Of a stretch of DNA of 55,067 bases, positions 51,212 to 55,067 are shown piece by piece. Under the pieces are notes generated by a model. The model saw only the letters and a program-made list of their open reading frames with translations. It made no database searches and had not been told where the DNA came from. How positions within the stretch are numbered: position 1 is the stretch's first letter; the number at the start of each line of letters is the position of its first letter. The position numbers were made by a program, and so were the translations under genes. Origin of the DNA: Bacteroidales bacterium (GTDB lineage: Bacteria; Bacteroidota; Bacteroidia; Bacteroidales; UBA932); assembly GCA_017620335.1 (NCBI GenBank), contig JAFZQO010000020.1:1-55067 (forward strand), read 5' to 3'.

Positions 51212-52536
51212 AAACGCTTGAAGTGGACTGCGGCGGTGTCATCATCGGCGGCGGACGTCCCGTCGTCGTCCAGACGATGTGCAACACCCATACTTACGAT
51301 GTGGACGCCACCGTAGCACAGTGCATGCGCATGGCGCAGGCCGGCGCGGAGATCATACGCATCACGGTGCCGGGACCGCGCGAGGTCGCGGACATAGCCG
51401 CCGTCAGGCGGCGGCTGCGCGACGCCGGCGTGGGCACCCCCCTCGTGGCCGACATCCATTTCTCCTCCGAGACAGCCATCGCCGTCGCCCCCGTGGTGGA
51501 GAAGGTCCGCATCAATCCCGGCAATTTCCACAGGGACCATGAACAGGCCAGGCTTCAGTTCGCCCGCCTGATCGAGGTTTGCAAGGCCCATGGCACGGCC
51601 ATACGCATAGGGCTGAACCACGGCTCACTCGGCGACTATATCACCAACCTCTACGGCAATACGTCCTACGCCATGGCCAAGGCGGCCATGGAATGGGTCG
51701 GGATGTGCGTCGACGCGGATTTCCGCCAGGTCGTCGTCTCCCTGAAATCCAGCAACACCCTCGTCATGGTGGATGCGTACCGCCAGCTAGCCTCCATGAT
51801 GCAGGAGAATGGCGTGGTCTTCCCCATGCACGTGGGCGTCACCGAGGCCGGCAACGGCGACTCCGGCCGCATCAAGTCGTGCGTGGGCATCTCCGCCCTC
51901 CTTTCCGAGGGCATCGGGGACACCGTCCGCGTATCCCTGACGGAAGACCCCGTCAACGAGATTCCCGTCGGACGCTACCTCTCCGACCGCTATGCCGGCC
52001 TTACGGCCTCCACGATGGTCAGGCTGCGCCTGGAAGGGCGCACGGCCTTGGCGGAGTACAGCTCCCCTTCCAGGGAAAGGCTTCTGCTCGACGCCTCGTG
52101 CGATTTTGGCAAACGCCTGCTGGACAAGGAACTGGACGAGGTGCGGTTCACCGGCACTTATATGGAGGACGGGCATGAGGTCTCAGTGGAGGAGTCAGGC
52201 TTCGGGACCTACCTCTCCGACGAGCTCATGCAGGCCGCCAGGCGGCGCTTCTACAAGCCGGAGTACATCGCCTGTCCCGGCTGCGGCAGAACTATGTACG
52301 ACCTGCAGGGGGCCTTTGAGGAAGTCAAGCGCCGCACCGCCCACCTCAGCGACGTCGTCATCGCCGTGATGGGCTGCATCGTCAACGGCCCCGGCGAGAT
52401 GGCCGACGCCGACTGGGGCTATGTAGGTGAAGGGAACCACAAGGTGTCCATCTACCATGGCAAGGACCCCGTCCTCCGCCATGTCCCGGACACCGAAGCC
52501 GTGGACCGGCTTCTCGAACTCATAGAAGGGCGATGA
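51208..52536 (+). CDS. ispG: 4-hydroxy-3-methylbut-2-enyl diphosphate synthase
   Basis: Iron-sulfur enzyme of the MEP isoprenoid pathway. TIM-barrel part (residues about 1-270) has VVVQTMCNT, ITVPGPREV, VRINPGNF and RIGLNHGSLGD. The 4Fe-4S domain has CPGCGRT and GCIVNGPGE with three Cys and the Glu ligand (about 353-397). At 442 residues it is longer than two-domain E. coli IspG but, as I recall, well short of the about 600-residue three-domain forms common in Bacteroidota; a reduced middle segment lies at about 275-345. Overlaps psd convergently by 17 bp. Confidence 0.94.
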   Translation: MKTLEVDCGGVIIGGGRPVVVQTMCNTHTYDVDATVAQCMRMAQAGAEIIRITVPGPREVADIAAVRRRLRDAGVGTPLVADIHFSSETAIAVAPVVEKVRINPGNFHRDHEQARLQFARLIEVCKAHGTAIRIGLNHGSLGDYITNLYGNTSYAMAKAAMEWVGMCVDADFRQVVVSLKSSNTLVMVDAYRQLASMMQENGVVFPMHVGVTEAGNGDSGRIKSCVGISALLSEGIGDTVRVSLTEDPVNEIPVGRYLSDRYAGLTASTMVRLRLEGRTALAEYSSPSRERLLLDASCDFGKRLLDKELDEVRFTGTYMEDGHEVSVEESGFGTYLSDELMQAARRRFYKPEYIACPGCGRTMYDLQGAFEEVKRRTAHLSDVVIAVMGCIVNGPGEMADADWGYVGEGNHKVSIYHGKDPVLRHVPDTEAVDRLLELIEGR

Positions 52537-53173
52537 CGCTTTCGCAGGCGCGTACCTTGTCGCCTATCTCCACTTTAATATCCGTTTCCGGGGGGAAGAA
52601 CATGTCTATGCGGCTGCCGAACTTGATGATGCCGCACTGCTCCCCCGCCGCCGTCCTGAGGCCCGGCTTGGAATAACAGACTATCCTCCGGGCGAAAGTG
52701 CCCGCCAGCTGCTTGAACATGATCTCCTTTCCCGCGTCCGCAAGGATGGCGGTGGAGGCGTGCTCGTTCTCTTCCGAGGCCTTGGGCTTGAAGGCCAGGA
52801 AGTATCTGCCGGGATGGTACTTGTAATAAGTGACCGTTCCGTCCACCGGCCAGAAGTTGGCGTGGACGTCGAAGAAATCCATGTAGATGGAGACCTGGAT
52901 GCATTCCTTTCCCAGGTACTCCGACTCGAACACCTTCTCCTTGATGACTATCCTCCCGTCGGCCACGGCGGTGACGACGCTACCGGAGCCGGCAGGCTCG
53001 CGCACGGGCACCCTGAAGAAGAAAGTCTGCCACAGGATGAGGATGAGGATGACTGCCATGACCGGCCAGAACACCCACGGATTCCTGACCAGGAGGCGGA
53101 GAAGGATGATGGCAATGCCGCCTGCCAGCCAAGCCCCGGCCACCGTTCCGTATGAGTTATGGTCGATGCGCAT
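52520..53173 (-). CDS. psd: Phosphatidylserine decarboxylase
   Basis: Makes phosphatidylethanolamine from phosphatidylserine. A 217-residue short-type (PSD-A/archaeal-like) enzyme with N-terminal membrane helices (about 17-50, IIILLRLLV and VIILILILWQ), the substrate region YMDFFDVHANFWPVDG (His ligand) and the self-cleavage site FGSR near residue 187 that yields the pyruvoyl subunit. It starts 3 bp after the cdsA stop, linking CDP-DAG and PE synthesis in one unit. Last gene of the leftward ftsH-cdsA-psd group. Confidence 0.93.
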   Translation of the reverse strand: MRIDHNSYGTVAGAWLAGGIAIILLRLLVRNPWVFWPVMAVILILILWQTFFFRVPVREPAGSGSVVTAVADGRIVIKEKVFESEYLGKECIQVSIYMDFFDVHANFWPVDGTVTYYKYHPGRYFLAFKPKASEENEHASTAILADAGKEIMFKQLAGTFARRIVCYSKPGLRTAAGEQCGIIKFGSRIDMFFPPETDIKVEIGDKVRACESVIALL

Positions 53174-53176
53174 GTC

Positions 53177-54004
53177 TTACAGGAGATTGAACAGTGAGAG
53201 GTATATCGCCCCTGCCGGGACGGCGAATATGGCGCTGTCGAAACGGTCGAGCATGCCTCCGTGCCCGGGGATGATGCGGCCGGAGTCCTTGACCTCGCAG
53301 GCGCGTTTCCACTGCGACTCGAAGAGATCGCCGTAAACGCCCGAGACGTGCATGAGCGCGGCCATTATGATGCCGTGGACGACGGGAAGCACCAGCAGCC
53401 CGGTGAGCCTCAGCAGCAGCACCGCGAGCACCGCGAACGCCAGGCCTCCCCAGAATCCCGCCCAGGACTTCTTGGGAGAAATCTCCGGACAGAGTTTTTT
53501 CCCGTATTTCTGCCCAAGGGTGGATCCGACTGCGAAGGCTCCGATGTCCGAGCACCAGATGATGACGAAGAAGCACAGGAGCATGAGGGCGTTGAACTCC
53601 CCGTCCTTGAAGGCGATCAGGTTCACGAGCGACAGCGGGGCCGCGATGTACAGAAGGCCGGTATAGATGTGCGAGAGACGCTTGAACTCCTTCCTGTCCT
53701 TGGCGTACAGCGAGCTGATCATCAGGATGATGACGGGCACCATGGTCAGGCTGAGGAACTTGCCCGGGAACTGGAATGCGCGGTTGAGGAAGACCAGGAC
53801 GAACATGATGACAGCGGCGGCGATAGCGAGCGCCTGCTGGGTGCGGTAGCCCTCCCCTATGGTCATGCGGTAGAACTCCAGCATCATGACCGTCATGATG
53901 AACAGGACGAGTGCGGCGAACAGGAATTTGTCCACCAGCAGTCCGACGAGCATCACCACCACGAAGCCTGCGCCGGAGAGTGTCCTGAGCAGAAGGTTAT
54001 TCAT
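53177..54004 (-). CDS. cdsA: Phosphatidate cytidylyltransferase
   Basis: Integral membrane enzyme that makes CDP-diacylglycerol from phosphatidate and CTP. About eight helices; the C-terminal signature is clear: SPKKSWAGFWGG (about residue 180) and the family motif SQWKRACEVKDSGRIIPGHGGMLDRFDS (Lys-Asp-Gly/His box, split here as SQWKR and KDSGRIIPGHGG). Length 275 is normal. It overlaps ftsH by 8 bp and precedes psd by 3 bp. Confidence 0.95.
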   Translation of the reverse strand: MNNLLLRTLSGAGFVVVMLVGLLVDKFLFAALVLFIMTVMMLEFYRMTIGEGYRTQQALAIAAAVIMFVLVFLNRAFQFPGKFLSLTMVPVIILMISSLYAKDRKEFKRLSHIYTGLLYIAAPLSLVNLIAFKDGEFNALMLLCFFVIIWCSDIGAFAVGSTLGQKYGKKLCPEISPKKSWAGFWGGLAFAVLAVLLLRLTGLLVLPVVHGIIMAALMHVSGVYGDLFESQWKRACEVKDSGRIIPGHGGMLDRFDSAIFAVPAGAIYLSLFNLL

Positions 54005-55067
54005 CGGCAGCGGGCGTTTCCTCGGTTGCAGGGGTCTCGGCGAGCCTTTCCTCGCCGTGCTTTCCGGCCTTGGGGCCGAAGATCTCCTCTATGTCGGAAG
54101 CCATGATGACCTCCTTGGTGATGAGCTGCTGGGCGAGCCTGTCAAGGCCGTCCCAGTGCTCCAGGAGGAGCTTGCGGGTACGCTCGGTGACCTGGTCCAC
54201 GAGGGCCTTGGCCTCGGCGTCTATCAGCTCGGCGGTCTTCTCGCTGTAGGGCTTGGTGAGGTCGTAGCCGTCGCTCATGTTGTAGAACGAGAGGTTGCCC
54301 ACCTTGTCGCTCATGCCGTAGTACGTGACCATGGCGTAGGCCATCTTGGTCATCCTCTCGAAGTCGTTGAGGGCCCCGGTGCAGGGGACGCCGTCGTTGA
54401 CTATCTCCTCGGCGACGCGTCCGCCGACCAGGCAGCACATCTCGTCCACGAGGTCCGAACGGGACATCATCACCTTCTCGTCCGGCAGGCTCCAGGTGAG
54501 GCCCAGGGCCTGTCCGCGCGGGATGATGCTGACCTTCAGCACGGGGTCGCAGCCCGGCAGCAGCCAGCCCGCGACCGCGTGGCCGGCCTCATGGTAGGCC
54601 GTCAGACGCTTCTCCTCCGGGCTCATGATGGTCTTCTTGCGCTCGATGCCGCCGACCACGCGGTCCACGGCGTCGGAGAAGTCCTGGTTGTCTATGTCGG
54701 ACTTGCCGCGGCGGGCGGCTGTCAGGGCCGCCTCGTTGCAGACGTTGGCGATGTCGGCGCCGGAGAATCCCGGGGTGTTCTTGGCTATCAGGTCGAGGTC
54801 GAAGTCCTTGGAGAGCTTGAGGTTCTTGATGTGGACCTGGAAGATCTCCTTGCGCTCGTTGAGGTCGGGAAGGGTGACGTGGATCTGGCGGTCGAAACGT
54901 CCGGCGCGCATCAGGGCCTTGTCGAGGATGTCGGCGCGGTTGGTGGCTGCGAGGACGATGACTCCGCTGTTGGTGCCGAAGCCGTCCATCTCCGTGAGGA
55001 GCTGGTTCAGGGTGTTCTCACGCTCGTCGTTGGACGAGAAGCCGACATTCTTGCCTCGGGCGCGTCC
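53997..55067 (-). CDS. ftsH: ATP-dependent zinc metalloprotease FtsH, C-terminal part
   Basis: Membrane AAA+ protease; the window holds the last 356 residues, and the N-terminus (membrane helices and Walker A) lies beyond the right edge. Visible: the region after Walker B (NDERENTLNQLLTEMDG), SRH LDKALMRAGRFDRQI, the zinc motif HEAGH, and the third zinc ligand region in the MCCLVGGRVAEE segment. The C-terminus ends in an acidic/Thr-rich tail. Stop overlaps cdsA by 8 bp. Degrades membrane proteins and regulators such as LpxC in other bacteria. Confidence 0.96.
   Translation of the reverse strand, partial: GRARGKNVGFSSNDERENTLNQLLTEMDGFGTNSGVIVLAATNRADILDKALMRAGRFDRQIHVTLPDLNERKEIFQVHIKNLKLSKDFDLDLIAKNTPGFSGADIANVCNEAALTAARRGKSDIDNQDFSDAVDRVVGGIERKKTIMSPEEKRLTAYHEAGHAVAGWLLPGCDPVLKVSIIPRGQALGLTWSLPDEKVMMSRSDLVDEMCCLVGGRVAEEIVNDGVPCTGALNDFERMTKMAYAMVTYYGMSDKVGNLSFYNMSDGYDLTKPYSEKTAELIDAEAKALVDQVTERTRKLLLEHWDGLDRLAQQLITKEVIMASDIEEIFGPKAGKHGEERLAETPATEETPAADE

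Overview
The window is chromosomal DNA from a member of the Bacteroidales (Bacteroidota). The evidence is the recurrent Bacteroidetes promoter signature (TTTG, about 19 bp, TAnnTTTG), the lack of clear Shine-Dalgarno sites, and lineage-typical genes: DUF3467, a lipoprotein-type BamA homologue (TamL), an SbsA-Ig lipoprotein, a PPi-dependent phosphofructokinase, and TatA/TatC without TatB. Coding DNA is GC-rich while intergenic DNA is AT-rich. A cysteate synthase-like gene fits a sulfonolipid-making group such as Rikenellaceae/Alistipes, but this is inference.

Layout. 0-7 kb: tail of an unknown gene, a triple TTTATGCGTAA repeat beside tRNA-Ala(GGC), a GH43 lipoprotein, dtd with a small partner, a secreted unknown, a hairpin-rich gap, an RluA-type pseudouridine synthase, a promoter-leader-terminator unit that may be a small RNA, a nitroreductase and tRNA-Val(GAC). 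7-17.4 kb: a leftward set (lactonase, DUF3467, kdsC, maf) diverging from a rightward set (valS, tatA, tatC, ABC-F ATPase, DUF2807 protein, M19 dipeptidase). 17.4-26.9 kb: cinA and an unusual pyrD, an XRE regulator, an AT-rich gap, queA, a PlsC-like acyltransferase, then leftward rlmD, a Ca/Na antiporter and cysteate synthase. 27-37 kb: VOC protein plus SDR, two secreted barrel-like proteins, a GNAT-like protein plus rarA, tamL, a SpoU methyltransferase, a tandem hairpin repeat, and leftward nitroreductase, elaA and DEDDh exonuclease. 37-43 kb: metY, metX and a GH13 enzyme, then pfp. 43-55 kb: a tightly coupled rightward run (ligA, yihY, rel, Ig lipoprotein, OMP, ispG) converging on ftsH, cdsA and psd.

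Most genes are housekeeping: tRNA charging and modification, replication and repair, stringent response, envelope and phospholipid synthesis, methionine and isoprenoid synthesis. Two non-gene signals stand out. First, a 33-bp site made of two AACAnnnnTGTT palindromes separated by exactly 9 bp occurs three times between 12.3 and 21.6 kb, once inside queA. Second, cysteate synthase, an acyltransferase, an SDR and a GNAT-like protein lie within about 10 kb and could supply steps of sulfonolipid synthesis. A third point is a PyrD homologue that has lost its catalytic and orotate-binding residues. No insertion sequence, CRISPR array or intact prophage was seen.
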